Shown: positions 17,438 through 26,494 of the stretch, piece by piece
Layout: the number at the start of each line of letters is the position of its first letter
How positions within the stretch are numbered: the first letter of the stretch is position 1
NCBI GenBank assembly: GCA_944323165.1
Contig: CALURK010000002.1
Span: 124,001-188,000 of the forward strand
Reading direction: 5' to 3'
DNA length: 64,000 nt
From: Candidatus Gastranaerophilales bacterium
GTDB lineage: Bacteria; Cyanobacteriota; Vampirovibrionia; Gastranaerophilales; Gastranaerophilaceae
Translations under genes and position numbers: made by a program
Notes under the pieces: model-generated
The model's input: the letters and a program-made list of their open reading frames with translations, nothing else
Told to the model about the DNA's origin: nothing
Databases searched by the model: none

Positions 17438-19183
17438 ATGCGAACAGAACTTTTAGCACCAGCCAAAGATAAAGAAACTGCAATTGAGGCAATAGATTGT
17501 GGTGCGGATGCCGTGTATATTGGTGCATCTGATTTTGGAGCAAGAAAAAATGCTTCTAATTCTCTTGAGGATATAAAAGATGTTGTAAATTACGCACATA
17601 AATTTTGGGCTAAGGTTTTTGTAACACTAAATACAATACTAACGGATGATGAGTTGGAAAAAGCTGTAGAACTTGCGAAGAAGTTGGATGATATGCAGGT
17701 AGATGCACTAATAATCCAAGATATGGGGCTTTTATACAGGTTAATTCAGGAGAAATTAAAAATCCCGATACACATAAGTACACAATGTGATAACAGAGAT
17801 GTCGATAAGGTATCTTTTTTCAGAAAAATTGGTGTTTCAAGAGTTGTACTTGCACGGGAACTTTCATTATCTAAAATAAAAGAAATTCATGATGCTAATC
17901 TGAATTTAGAATTAGAAGCCTTTGTTCACGGAGCTCTTTGTGTTTCGTATAGCGGTCAGTGCTATTTGAGCCAATATATAGGAGGTCGTTCTGCAAATAG
18001 AGGAGAATGCGCTCAGCCTTGCAGAAAAAAGTATACAGTAGAAACGACAGACGGGAAAGTTCTTGCAAAAGATATTTATGCTCTTTGCTTGAAAGATTTC
18101 AACGCTTCTACTCATTTGAAAGATATGATAGAAGCAGGTGTATTTTCTTTTAAAATAGAGGGAAGATTAAAAGACTCTAATTACGTTAAAAATATTACTG
18201 CAAATTACCGGCATGAGCTTGATAAATATTCTGATAAAACCTCTTCAGGAAGGAGTATTTATCCCTTTGAGTCGGATCCTGAAAAAAGTTTCAATCGAGG
18301 TTTTACGGATTATTTTTTAGAAAAGCGAAAAGATTGCTATAACTTTATTTCACCCAAATCGAGAGGAGAATATGTCGGGAAAATTGTCGAAATAAAGGGA
18401 AATCATTTTAAAATACAAACAGATAAGGAAATACATGCTCAAGATGGTTTAACGAATGGAACAGACGGCTTTTTGGTAAATAAATGTGAAAATGGCTATG
18501 TATATCCGAACAAAATTATAAAATTAAAGATCGGTGATTTAATATACAGAAATGTGGATGTAGAGTTTGAAAAATTGCTGGCTCAACAAGTTAAACGCCA
18601 AGTAGGAGTTAACGTTTTAGTTTCTAAAGGAAAATTGTTTCTGGAAGACGAGGATAAAATTTCATTAAGTATTGATATTCCAAGAGGTGAGGCTGCAAAA
18701 AATATTAATAAGATGTCGGAAACTTTTAAAAAACAGTTTTCTAAAACCGGTGATTCTGATTTTTATATAATAAAGTTTGCAATATTATCTGAACTTCCAT
18801 TTATGCCGGTTTCGCAAATTAATGAGCTTAGGCGAAAAGCTTTGGACAAGCTTATGCAAAAACGTCTTGAAAACTATAAAAGACAAGAACAAAAAGAGAT
18901 GAGCATACAACCTTTTTATAAGTCAGAAGTAGATTACAGGGCAAATATTTATAACCAAGTAGCTAAAGATTTTTACGAAAAATGCGGAACAAAAGTTTTA
19001 GAAATGGCTCTTGAATCTAAAACTCCATCTCATACGATAGAGCTTATGCGTACTAAACATTGTATAAAATACGCGCTTGGTATTTGTAAATCTCCTTTAA
19101 ATTTAGTATTAAGAGATGAATGCGGTAAGATTTATCCGTTAAAGTTCGATTGTTCAAAATGTGAAATGGTCGTTTCAAATTAA
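17438..19183 (+). CDS. rlhA: U32-family protein, RlhA-like (with DUF3656)
   Basis: Peptidase-U32-fold proteins of this subgroup take part in RNA hydroxylation; RlhA modifies C2501 of 23S rRNA. The N-terminal barrel starts ELLAPAKDKETAIEAIDCGADAVYIG; the Cys cluster GQCYLSQYIGGRSANRGECAQPCR lies near residues 173-196. A DUF3656-type segment follows (about 310-490), ending with FMPVSQINELRRKALDKL. C-terminal Cys (CGKIYPLKFDCSKCEM) may bind a cluster or zinc. At 581 residues it is shorter than E. coli RlhA (about 650). Family assignment is good; the exact RNA target is inference. Confidence 0.82.
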   Translation: MRTELLAPAKDKETAIEAIDCGADAVYIGASDFGARKNASNSLEDIKDVVNYAHKFWAKVFVTLNTILTDDELEKAVELAKKLDDMQVDALIIQDMGLLYRLIQEKLKIPIHISTQCDNRDVDKVSFFRKIGVSRVVLARELSLSKIKEIHDANLNLELEAFVHGALCVSYSGQCYLSQYIGGRSANRGECAQPCRKKYTVETTDGKVLAKDIYALCLKDFNASTHLKDMIEAGVFSFKIEGRLKDSNYVKNITANYRHELDKYSDKTSSGRSIYPFESDPEKSFNRGFTDYFLEKRKDCYNFISPKSRGEYVGKIVEIKGNHFKIQTDKEIHAQDGLTNGTDGFLVNKCENGYVYPNKIIKLKIGDLIYRNVDVEFEKLLAQQVKRQVGVNVLVSKGKLFLEDEDKISLSIDIPRGEAAKNINKMSETFKKQFSKTGDSDFYIIKFAILSELPFMPVSQINELRRKALDKLMQKRLENYKRQEQKEMSIQPFYKSEVDYRANIYNQVAKDFYEKCGTKVLEMALESKTPSHTIELMRTKHCIKYALGICKSPLNLVLRDECGKIYPLKFDCSKCEMVVSN

Positions 19184-19199
19184 TAAATTAAATTATATT

Positions 19200-21545
19200 T
19201 TAGCTTTCTTTTTCTTCTTTTTTCTCGGAATCTTCATTATCTTTTTCTTGTGCTTTATTTTCAGCCTGTTCTTGCGCTTGAGCTTCTTGTTGTGCCTTTG
19301 CCTGTGCTTCTAACTGTGATTTAAGACTTTCCCATTTTTCTGCAGTATCTATATTTTCCAACTCTTTAAGAGCGTTTTCTAAATCCTCTTTTTGTTGCTC
19401 TGCCTGGTTAAGCAGACTGTCACCATCTTCCTCGCTGCACTGTGTTAAGGAACCGAACATAGGCACTGAGTATTCTCTATTCCATTGAGAATATATCAAC
19501 GGCGCAGACGCCATAGGTGATGTGATTGCGCTTCCTGTTACTTGTCTGAATCCTTTGAAGCTTGTATTACTACCTCCAATATATAAGCTGTATTCATTTT
19601 TTCTCCAAGTAGAAGATTTTAATTTAGATTTGAATTTTATTGAATTACAAATATTAAGTTCATTTTCTACTTGAAGCTTTTGAGAAGAATAATTTTGTAG
19701 TTCTCTGCGTAATTTTGCTAGTTTTTTACGACTTGTTGTTCCTTTAATTTTTGCTTCAGTATCTGCAATCTTAGTTTTTAAATCGTTTAATTGATTGTTC
19801 AAAGCTTCTTTGCCGGCTTTTAATTTAGCTTTAGTATTATATTTAGCCCTAATGTTTGCATCTGTGTATTCGTTAAGTTCTTTTCTGTGAGCATCAGGTT
19901 TCCTTGAATAATTACGCATATAGCTTTCTTTATAAGTATTTAATTCTTTTAAATCTTTTATGTAGCTTTTTTGTGCAGAATCCATTTCTTTTTTGAATAT
20001 TTCAAATCTTTTTTGAGAAATTGTCTGACCGTTGATATCATACCCTCCTCTGGAATTTTGGGTGTATGAACCTAATTTTTCCTGATTTTTTATTCCTGAA
20101 TTTGTGCTGCTAAGTTTATCAAATTCAGTTTTTGACTTAAATCCTGATATAGATCTGAGCTCATTTAAGTTACTTTCAAGCATTGTTTTTTGTTCTTGAA
20201 GTAAAGCACGTTTTGAGGCATTAGTTTCAGTTGCAATTTTATTGTTAAGTTCTGTAATTTTATTATTCAAAGAGGTTTCCATATTTTTGTATTTATCTTG
20301 ATATTTTTTATGAAAATCAGCACTTTTAAAGGAAGTTTTGATTTTTGTACCCCAAGCTTTCATAAACCCGGTGAAACCTCCACCTTTAATATTATTTAAA
20401 TCCTCTTTTACTGCTTTAGCTGTAGCTTTTACTGCATTAACGGTCATGTCCTTAAAAGGTTTAGCAGCCCATCTAGAAACTTTTGCTAAAGTACTGCTGG
20501 AAGATGCTGCTGCACTTGCTGCACTACCAGTTGTAGCACCTGCCGTAGCACCTGCTGTGGCACCTGCTGTGGCACCTGCTGTAGCACCTGCCGTAGCACC
20601 TGCTGTGGCACCTGCTGTGGCACCTGCTGTAGCACCTGCTGTAGCACCTGCTGTAGCACCTGCTGTAGCACCTGCTGTGGCTCCTGCTGTAGCACCTGTT
20701 GTAGCACCTGTCGTAGCTCTTGCAGTGGTACTTGCCGCAGTACTTGTTGTAGAAGATGCTGAACCTAAAGAACGTCCAAGACCTCTAAGTCCAAAAGCAG
20801 AGGTTACACCGACTAGAACTCCGGCACAAATATCTTGTCTTGCTCTTTCTTTTTCTTCTTCAGTAGTTGCATCATTAAGCTTTTCAATTCCTTTACTAGC
20901 TCCAATGATTCCGCTTCCGACACCCCAAGCTAAAACTCCTAATCCAATAATAGGACCTATGACAGGTATAAACGGTCCACCAATACAAATGGCTGTAGTT
21001 ATAAATTTCCCCCAGCTCCATTTTCCGTCTTTATCATTACAAATTTTAGGTATACTTTTGCCTATATTTTTTACAGATTCCCAAGCAGATCCGGCCCATT
21101 CCATAGCTTTACCAAAGAAACCTTTTTTCTTCGGTTTTGAAGCTTTTTTATCAATAGAACCATCTTCTTTTAGCACAGGAGCTTGGAGTTTAGATTGATC
21201 AAGAACGTATGTTCCATCGGCTTTTTTTGCCTTTTTAATACTTTTAATTGTTTTATCTTGGTATTCTATTAATTCTTTTGTTTTTTTGATTTCTTTATCG
21301 CGTTCTTCTAGAAAAGCCTTTGTTTTTGCTTCTTTTTCCTGTTCTTTTAATTTTTTTGCTTTCCAACTTTCATAAGAATCACTACTAGATGAAGACGATG
21401 ATGTTGTTGTCGAATATCCATTCCACGGCATTTGAAAATTCCAAACGTTATTCATCGGCATTGGTGTTGTTTGAAAATTAGAAAAATCGAAATTGTTTGG
21501 CATCCAAAGCGGATTACTGTTAATAGTGTTGAAATTAAAATCCAT
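19200..21545 (-). CDS. Glycine-zipper repeat protein of unknown function (781 aa)
   Basis: Not a recognised family. The N-terminus is Asn/Phe/Trp/Pro-rich (residues 1-50), then a Ser run (about 51-60), a Lys/Glu coiled coil (60-105), and a hydrophobic segment (about 180-210: FITTAICIGGPFIPVIGPII) with further Gly/Ala helices. Residues about 277-338 are about 15 copies of the four-residue unit G-A-T-A. The rest is charged coiled coil (about 390-640), a PSFKG-like NTSFKGF motif near 667-673, and a Gln/Glu/Ala-rich acidic C-terminus. The layout resembles a pore-forming or translocator-like protein, but that is only a guess. ATG at 21545; AAAGGG upstream. A long plus-strand frame (20338-21198) through the repeats is a shadow. 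Confidence 0.6.
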   Translation of the reverse strand: MDFNFNTINSNPLWMPNNFDFSNFQTTPMPMNNVWNFQMPWNGYSTTTSSSSSSSDSYESWKAKKLKEQEKEAKTKAFLEERDKEIKKTKELIEYQDKTIKSIKKAKKADGTYVLDQSKLQAPVLKEDGSIDKKASKPKKKGFFGKAMEWAGSAWESVKNIGKSIPKICNDKDGKWSWGKFITTAICIGGPFIPVIGPIIGLGVLAWGVGSGIIGASKGIEKLNDATTEEEKERARQDICAGVLVGVTSAFGLRGLGRSLGSASSTTSTAASTTARATTGATTGATAGATAGATAGATAGATAGATAGATAGATAGATAGATAGATAGATAGATAGATTGSAASAAASSSSTLAKVSRWAAKPFKDMTVNAVKATAKAVKEDLNNIKGGGFTGFMKAWGTKIKTSFKSADFHKKYQDKYKNMETSLNNKITELNNKIATETNASKRALLQEQKTMLESNLNELRSISGFKSKTEFDKLSSTNSGIKNQEKLGSYTQNSRGGYDINGQTISQKRFEIFKKEMDSAQKSYIKDLKELNTYKESYMRNYSRKPDAHRKELNEYTDANIRAKYNTKAKLKAGKEALNNQLNDLKTKIADTEAKIKGTTSRKKLAKLRRELQNYSSQKLQVENELNICNSIKFKSKLKSSTWRKNEYSLYIGGSNTSFKGFRQVTGSAITSPMASAPLIYSQWNREYSVPMFGSLTQCSEEDGDSLLNQAEQQKEDLENALKELENIDTAEKWESLKSQLEAQAKAQQEAQAQEQAENKAQEKDNEDSEKKEEKES
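20531..20714 (-). repeat. 12-bp tandem repeat (about 15 copies) encoding G-A-T-A units
   Basis: The plus strand shows near-perfect copies of GCACCTGCTGTA with third-position changes (GTG, GCC). Each unit is four codons, so copy-number change keeps the frame, and Gly recurs every fourth residue. The near-identity suggests recent expansion or slippage. Confidence 0.95.
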
Positions 21546-21679
21546 GTTTATCCCTTTTTAATATCCCTTGAATATATAAAGTTTATGTTAAATAAAAAAT
21601 TGCTTTTTCGTAATAAAAATTTACAAAAAAATCATGTAAAGATATGGTACAGAATAAATTTTTAGTATAGAATTGATGT

Positions 21680-22576
21680 ATGAAGTGTGGTTTTGTAACA
21701 ATATTAGGGCGTCCTAATGTTGGCAAATCTACTCTTTTGAATCAGATGCTGGGACAGAAGATAGTAATTGCAACAGACAAGGCGCAAACTACGAGGAAAA
21801 GAATAAAAGGGATTTTAACCGAAGAGAATGGACAGATTGTGTTTATAGATACACCGGGTGTCCATAGACCATTGAATAAGTTGGGAGAATTTTTATTAGA
21901 TGAGGCAAAAGTTGCGGTTCCGGATGCGGATTTGATATTATTTTTGGTTGATGGATCAGAACCCGCCGGTAAGGGTGACAAGTGGATAGTGGAAAATATT
22001 CTAAAAGATATTAAAATACCTGTGTTACTTGTTATGAATAAAGTAGACAAAGTAAAAAATGTACAGAAAATAGAAGAAAATTTAATGTCTTATAAAACAC
22101 TGTTCAAAGAAAATGTTCCGGTAGTCAGAATTTCTGCAAAAACAGGAAGAAATAAAGATACTCTTTTAGAAAATATCTATAAGAAATTGCCAGAAGGAGA
22201 AAAATTATATCCGGATGATGTTATAACAGAAGAGAGTATGCGAAGTGTAGCAGAAGAAATAATAAGAGAGAAAATTCTTATTCATACCCAAGATGAAATA
22301 CCTCATTCGGTGGCAATAAAGATAGATAGGTATGAAGAAAAAGAGGATATAGATAAAATTTATGCAATCATATATTGCGAGCAAAAAAGTCAAAAGGGTA
22401 TTTTGATAGGAAAAGGCGGTTTATTACTAAAAACAATAGGTACAGAAGCTCGTTTAGAATTGGAAGAGATTTTAGAAAAAAAAGTTTATTTAAATTTGGA
22501 AGTAAAGGTGGAAAAAGATTGGAGAAAGAAAGAAAAATTATTAAAAGATTTTGGATATCAATCCAAAGATCAATAG
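21680..22576 (+). CDS. era: GTPase Era
   Basis: Essential GTPase of 30S maturation that binds the 3-prime end of 16S rRNA. The G domain shows GRPNVGKST (about residues 10-18), DTPG (about 60-63) and NKVD (about 120-123); the C-terminal KH domain contains KGILIGKGGLLLKTIG (about 240-255). The 298-residue length is usual. No ribosome site precedes the ATG and TATAGA lies about eight bases upstream, so its mRNA may be leaderless. It stands alone rather than in the common ybeY-era-recO context. Confidence 0.96.
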   Translation: MKCGFVTILGRPNVGKSTLLNQMLGQKIVIATDKAQTTRKRIKGILTEENGQIVFIDTPGVHRPLNKLGEFLLDEAKVAVPDADLILFLVDGSEPAGKGDKWIVENILKDIKIPVLLVMNKVDKVKNVQKIEENLMSYKTLFKENVPVVRISAKTGRNKDTLLENIYKKLPEGEKLYPDDVITEESMRSVAEEIIREKILIHTQDEIPHSVAIKIDRYEEKEDIDKIYAIIYCEQKSQKGILIGKGGLLLKTIGTEARLELEEILEKKVYLNLEVKVEKDWRKKEKLLKDFGYQSKDQ

Positions 22577-22684
22577 CAAAAAAATCTTTCATGTGCTTTA
22601 TTATAAATGAAAGTGTGTGAAAAAGATATAAGTCAAAATTTATGAACATGAAAATATTAAAAGTGTGTGTTAGGAGATTTTAGA

Positions 22685-25012
22685 ATGAAAGTTGAAAACA
22701 TTGGTGTTACATTAGGAACAAACAATTTTACAATCAAGAAATCAAAAAATCAGAAAAACAGTTCACCTTCGTTTAAGCGGAACTGGGCGGAACATGCAAG
22801 TTGGGGTGCTAATTATTTAAAAGAGTCAGGTACTACAAATTTTAAGTTATTTTCGTTTCCAGACGCTAAAGCTGTGTTTGTAGAAGTAGCAGATAGAGCT
22901 GTTGCAGAATTTACAAATATAAGAGATAGGTTATTAAAAATAGTAGGAGTGTCCTTAGCTGGAGCGGGTGCTGCTGCAACTGTTGACACATCAAAAAATA
23001 ATTCGCAAGAGCAACCGGAAATAAAAACAGTTGATCAGAAAACAAGAATATATCCAATGGAGCACAAAGGTGCAGGTGTTTATGAGGTTAATGGAGTTAA
23101 TGCAAAGGTTGATGATAATTATAGGTATATAATTATTGATAAAAACAATGAAATAAATATTGTAAAAGATCCGTATGCCAAAAAGCAAGACGATATTTTA
23201 GGATGGAGCTCTGTATATAATTCTGATAATTATAAGTGGCAAAATACTTCTTGGTTGGAGGGAAAAGATCCACGTCGTATAGTCAGAAAGCCGGGCGAAC
23301 CTTTGCGTGGGCTTGAAAAACTTATAATAGATGAAGTAAATATTCCGACTTTATCAAAGGAAGGTGATTTTCAAAGTGCAAAATCAAGAATTGATACAAT
23401 CGCACAACGTGGAGTAGCAACAGCGATAGAGTTGATGCCGGTAGAGAATACATACTCAAAACAATGGGGGTATGATGGTGTTGACAAGTTTGCTGTAAAT
23501 TCTAATTTAGGGACTCCTGAACAATTAAAAGAGTTAGTTGATTATGCACATGGAAAAGGGCTTAATGTTGTAATGGATATGGTGCCAAATCACATGGGAC
23601 CTGATGGTAATTACTTGGGGCAAACTGGCCCATATATAAAATGTTCAGGAGAATTTGGTGACCTATTAAATTATCAGGGTGAAAATAATAGATATGTAAG
23701 AGATTGGATGGTAAATGCAGCTCTATGGTGGGCAAATGAATTCAAGGTTGATGGAATAAGGTTAGATTTGACCAAGGATATGGATTCTGACTATACATTA
23801 AGACAGATTGCATTGGAACTTAACGAGCATAATCCAAATGTGTTTGTGATCGCTGAGGACCACCGCAACAAAATGCATTCACTTACTAGTTACTATACAC
23901 CTGATAGGATGACACATAACGAACAAATTGAAGATATTGATAATCGTATAGAATGTATAAGGAAAGGCTGGAAAGATTCACCTTGGAGTATCGGTATTGA
24001 TAGTGAATGGGATTCAAATTACAGGTCTTCGTTGATAGATAATGTTCTATCTCCAAATGGAGCAAATCTTAATAAATTAGACGAAAACTTAGCATCTTCT
24101 CATTATAGAGTAAAGTATGGTTTGAGTCATGACGAGATCGGGAATGAGGATGGAACACGCTTGATTCCAAAATATTTAGTAAGGCATTTCTTTTTATCTT
24201 CAAAAGTAGATGGTGCAAATGAAGCTTCAAGGGGACAGAAAGCGGCTCAAGCTTCTCAAAAGTTAGCAGAATTAATAGTATCAAAAGAATTTGAAAATCT
24301 TACTAATTCGGAATTGGCTGTAGCAGAAAAGAACATTGGTTTGAACGAATTTATTCCTAAAATAGACTTGATAAATGCTTTCAAATCAGCATTGGCCAAA
24401 CAAAAAACGGTATTAGGTACAGTGATGACGACTCCGGGCCCAAAAATGTATTTCCAAGGTGATGATGAAGTGGATTTGTCACAGTTTAAATTCTTTAGAG
24501 AATTGTCTGGTGATAGAGTACAAAGAGAGTCAGATCCGAGAGAAATTTTCAAAATATACAAAGAAAAAGGATATGACACTTTAGAAAAATTTGCGCGTCC
24601 TGATTCTACACTGGGAAAGGTAAAATATGGTGGCATGTTCGCTGATGTTCCAAATGAAATGATTAAGTACTCACAAGATTTAAGAGCTCTTATAGATAAG
24701 TATCCTTCTATAGAAAAAGGTGAAATTAGCGGTACATATAAAGATTTCAATAATAATATTCATATTCATAAATTAAAGTATGAGAATGAAGAAACAATGG
24801 TGATAAAAAATTATGGAACAGGATTTCATAATAAATCATATGGTTTTGATGGATTTCCTGACAATTCAGTCTGGGAAGAAGTTTTCAATAGTGATGATGT
24901 GAAATATTGTGGTGGCGGATATTCTAATGCCGGTCGAAAGGATATAACTCGCAATAACCAGAATTTATCAGTTGCACCAAATAGCATTGTTGTATTAAGA
25001 CGAGTAAAATAG
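22685..25012 (+). CDS. GH13-family alpha-glucan enzyme (branching enzyme/TreZ-like)
   Basis: An N-terminal E-set/CBM48-like domain (residues about 50-170) precedes a GH13 barrel. The conserved regions are DMVPNHMG (298-305), VDGIRLDLTKD with the nucleophile Asp at 361, FVIAED with the acid/base Glu at 391, and LSHDEIGN near 478-485. The overall arrangement recalls glycogen branching enzyme or maltooligosyltrehalose trehalohydrolase; I cannot decide between them. Odd points are the N-terminal tail with PSFKR (28-32) and a segment at about 78-110 with a hydrophobic stretch (VGVSLAGAGAAATV) that appears inserted in the E-set domain. I chose the ATG at 22685 because AGGAG lies upstream; the frame extends six codons further without a ribosome site. 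Confidence 0.85.
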   Translation: MKVENIGVTLGTNNFTIKKSKNQKNSSPSFKRNWAEHASWGANYLKESGTTNFKLFSFPDAKAVFVEVADRAVAEFTNIRDRLLKIVGVSLAGAGAAATVDTSKNNSQEQPEIKTVDQKTRIYPMEHKGAGVYEVNGVNAKVDDNYRYIIIDKNNEINIVKDPYAKKQDDILGWSSVYNSDNYKWQNTSWLEGKDPRRIVRKPGEPLRGLEKLIIDEVNIPTLSKEGDFQSAKSRIDTIAQRGVATAIELMPVENTYSKQWGYDGVDKFAVNSNLGTPEQLKELVDYAHGKGLNVVMDMVPNHMGPDGNYLGQTGPYIKCSGEFGDLLNYQGENNRYVRDWMVNAALWWANEFKVDGIRLDLTKDMDSDYTLRQIALELNEHNPNVFVIAEDHRNKMHSLTSYYTPDRMTHNEQIEDIDNRIECIRKGWKDSPWSIGIDSEWDSNYRSSLIDNVLSPNGANLNKLDENLASSHYRVKYGLSHDEIGNEDGTRLIPKYLVRHFFLSSKVDGANEASRGQKAAQASQKLAELIVSKEFENLTNSELAVAEKNIGLNEFIPKIDLINAFKSALAKQKTVLGTVMTTPGPKMYFQGDDEVDLSQFKFFRELSGDRVQRESDPREIFKIYKEKGYDTLEKFARPDSTLGKVKYGGMFADVPNEMIKYSQDLRALIDKYPSIEKGEISGTYKDFNNNIHIHKLKYENEETMVIKNYGTGFHNKSYGFDGFPDNSVWEEVFNSDDVKYCGGGYSNAGRKDITRNNQNLSVAPNSIVVLRRVK

Positions 25013-25033
25013 GTAAGGTAAATATATTTAAAG

Positions 25034-25065
25034 AAGCGGTAAAATTTATATAAGTTTTACCGCTT
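25034..25065 (+). terminator. Terminator after the GH13 gene
   Basis: Perfect 11-base stem (25034-25044 with 25055-25065), ten-base loop, moderately T-rich tail. It touches the -35 box of the next promoter. Confidence 0.7.
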
Positions 25066-25091
25066 TACAATATTTTACTTTATGTTACTAT
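25064..25091 (+). promoter_or_regulatory. Promoter of the His-rich leader and the gene at 25260
   Basis: TTTACA (25064-25069), 16 bp, TACTAT (25086-25091). Transcription should begin near 25098, at the edge of the ribosome site of the leader ORF. Confidence 0.45.
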
Positions 25092-25110
25092 TAGAAAAAA
25101 GGATTTGAAA

Positions 25111-25185
25111 ATGACATTAAAAGGCAGAAGACATCATCATACTCATACGAACCCGAAAGGGCGTAGAGTGTTGTTGCTTCTCTAG
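25111..25185 (+). CDS. Candidate 24-aa His-rich leader peptide
   Basis: ATG at 25111 with AAAAAAGG eight bases before. The peptide is basic and His-rich: after MTLKGRR come four His within five codons (HHHTH), then TNPKGRR and a Val and four Leu before the TAG. Its 3-prime half lies within the hairpin 25152-25211. The size, position and structure resemble leader peptides that control a following gene by ribosome position, but the following gene has no obvious link to histidine. Confidence 0.4.
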   Translation: MTLKGRRHHHTHTNPKGRRVLLLL

Positions 25186-25247
25186 GCATTCTTTTAATCG
25201 GCTCTTTCGGGATATTTTGAGAGAAGGTAAAGGGTACGATTAAAAGG
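25152..25247 (+). promoter_or_regulatory. Structured leader with possible ribosome-site sequestration
   Basis: CCCGAAAGGGC (25152-25162) pairs with GCTCTTTCGGG (25201-25211), one G-U pair, with an inner 5-bp stem (25164-25168 with 25180-25184). CTTTTAATCG (25191-25200) is a perfect complement of CGATTAAAAG (25238-25247), which overlaps the AAAAGGAG ribosome site of the gene at 25260. The two pairings could form a pseudoknot or compete. No T-run follows, so control of translation is more likely than termination. Confidence 0.5.
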
Positions 25248-25259
25248 AGAATTTAGAAA

Positions 25260-26489
25260 ATGTCACTAATAAATTTAATATCAGCAATAGGTAATAATTC
25301 AAGCATTTATCCGTTAATAGTTCGTGATTGTGGAATAGAAAATCCTGTTAAGATTGGAATGACTTACAGCCAAAATTTAAAGGATTCAAAACAAATGGCT
25401 AATAATGCTTTTAGGGAACGTACAATTGATGAGTACGGTTCGTCAATTGTATGGTTAGGTGGAATCCCTGTTATGAACAGTGTTTGTGACTGGATGATAA
25501 AGAAGTTCGGTTTTGATCCGTCAGTAAACATCAGTTTATTAAAGGAAAACGATTCACAAGGTTTAAAATACAATATTGAAAAATTTAAAAATACTGCTCC
25601 AGAGGAGGTAAAGAGCCTTGAGAAAGTTTTAAATAATAAATCAAAATATCAGAAATTATTAGCTGGTAAGTTTGTATTATCAACAGCTATTCCTGTATTG
25701 TTGATGGGGTATTTGCTTCCAAAATCAAATTTTGCGTTGACTGCAAAATTAAAAAAGAAGCAGGAAGCTGTAAAACCGATTTTAGAAGAAACTCAAAAGG
25801 CAGAAAAAAAATATGAAATGGGGGGAGAACAACCGTCTTTTAAAGGATTTTCTGCTTGTCTTGCTAATATGTCTACTGTAAATAAAATGGCAGTAACTGA
25901 TGGAGGTTTAACAGTAGGAAGAGTTTATACTGCAAGAAACAAGTATGAAAAGTTGGAAAATGGATTTAAAATGACAATGATGATGTTTTTAAACTTTGTT
26001 GCTCCAATATGGATAGCGAAGGGGTTTGATAGTTTATCGGGAAGATTATTTAATACAAATGTAAATCTGGATCCAAAACTCTTGGCAAATAAGTCTTTTA
26101 TTGATTCAATAAAAAACGGAACATTAGATATTCCGGAGGGTAATTATATAGAATATCTTGATAAAAATCCTAATTCACAAGTTTCAAAATTATGTGAAAA
26201 GTATTGTGGGGTCAAGTATCTAAAAAATGGAATAAGAGATCCAAGGGAGTATGTAGATGAAAAAGGCATTGAGAAATTTTTACAGGAAGTAAAGAAATTT
26301 TCGCAGGAAGCAAAGGCTTCAGATAATATAGAGAAATACGCCAAAAAAGCCTTAAAAGTTAAATCTGCAAATATCTTGGCAAATGTAGGCATAAGCAGTT
26401 TACTTTTAGCAGTAGCTCTTCCTAAGGTAACATTTATTCTAAGAAAGAAAGTTACAGGATCTGACGCAGAACCTGGTTTGGCAAAATAG
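25260..26489 (+). CDS. Membrane-associated unknown protein, paralogue B (PSFKG motif)
   Basis: The 409-residue product is a paralogue of the gene at 552-1994. Matching blocks are SSIVWLGGIPVMNS (61-74), a hydrophobic helix at about 136-154 ending LPK, PSFKG (192-196), DGG-x-x-x-GRVYTAR (214-226), a second hydrophobic segment (about 238-252), and the C-terminal helix with ALPK, then RKKVTG, then EPG (386-406). It lacks most of the charged middle of paralogue A. No family is recognised. AAAAGGAG lies 8-10 bases before the ATG and is complementary to an upstream leader segment. Confidence 0.6.
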   Translation: MSLINLISAIGNNSSIYPLIVRDCGIENPVKIGMTYSQNLKDSKQMANNAFRERTIDEYGSSIVWLGGIPVMNSVCDWMIKKFGFDPSVNISLLKENDSQGLKYNIEKFKNTAPEEVKSLEKVLNNKSKYQKLLAGKFVLSTAIPVLLMGYLLPKSNFALTAKLKKKQEAVKPILEETQKAEKKYEMGGEQPSFKGFSACLANMSTVNKMAVTDGGLTVGRVYTARNKYEKLENGFKMTMMMFLNFVAPIWIAKGFDSLSGRLFNTNVNLDPKLLANKSFIDSIKNGTLDIPEGNYIEYLDKNPNSQVSKLCEKYCGVKYLKNGIRDPREYVDEKGIEKFLQEVKKFSQEAKASDNIEKYAKKALKVKSANILANVGISSLLLAVALPKVTFILRKKVTGSDAEPGLAK

Positions 26490-26494
26490 GAATT

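Noticed and set aside
20531-20714. Tandem repeats as a possible CRISPR array
   Set aside because: Units are 12 bp, contiguous and in frame with a protein; there are no spacers and no cas genes in the window.
20338-21198. 286-residue plus-strand frame with A-P-A-V repeats
   Set aside because: It is the reverse frame of the 12-bp repeat in the minus-strand gene; no ribosome site, and the minus frame is longer and has coding-like composition throughout.
21546-21679. TTTGTAAA element upstream of the glycine-zipper gene as part of the regulon
   Set aside because: Only the first box resembles the motif; TAAAGTTT and GCCGTAA are missing at the expected positions.
25111-25211. Classical histidine-operon attenuator or T-box
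   Set aside because: No histidine gene follows, no terminator T-run follows the stem, and no T-box sequence is seen; a different leader control is more likely.
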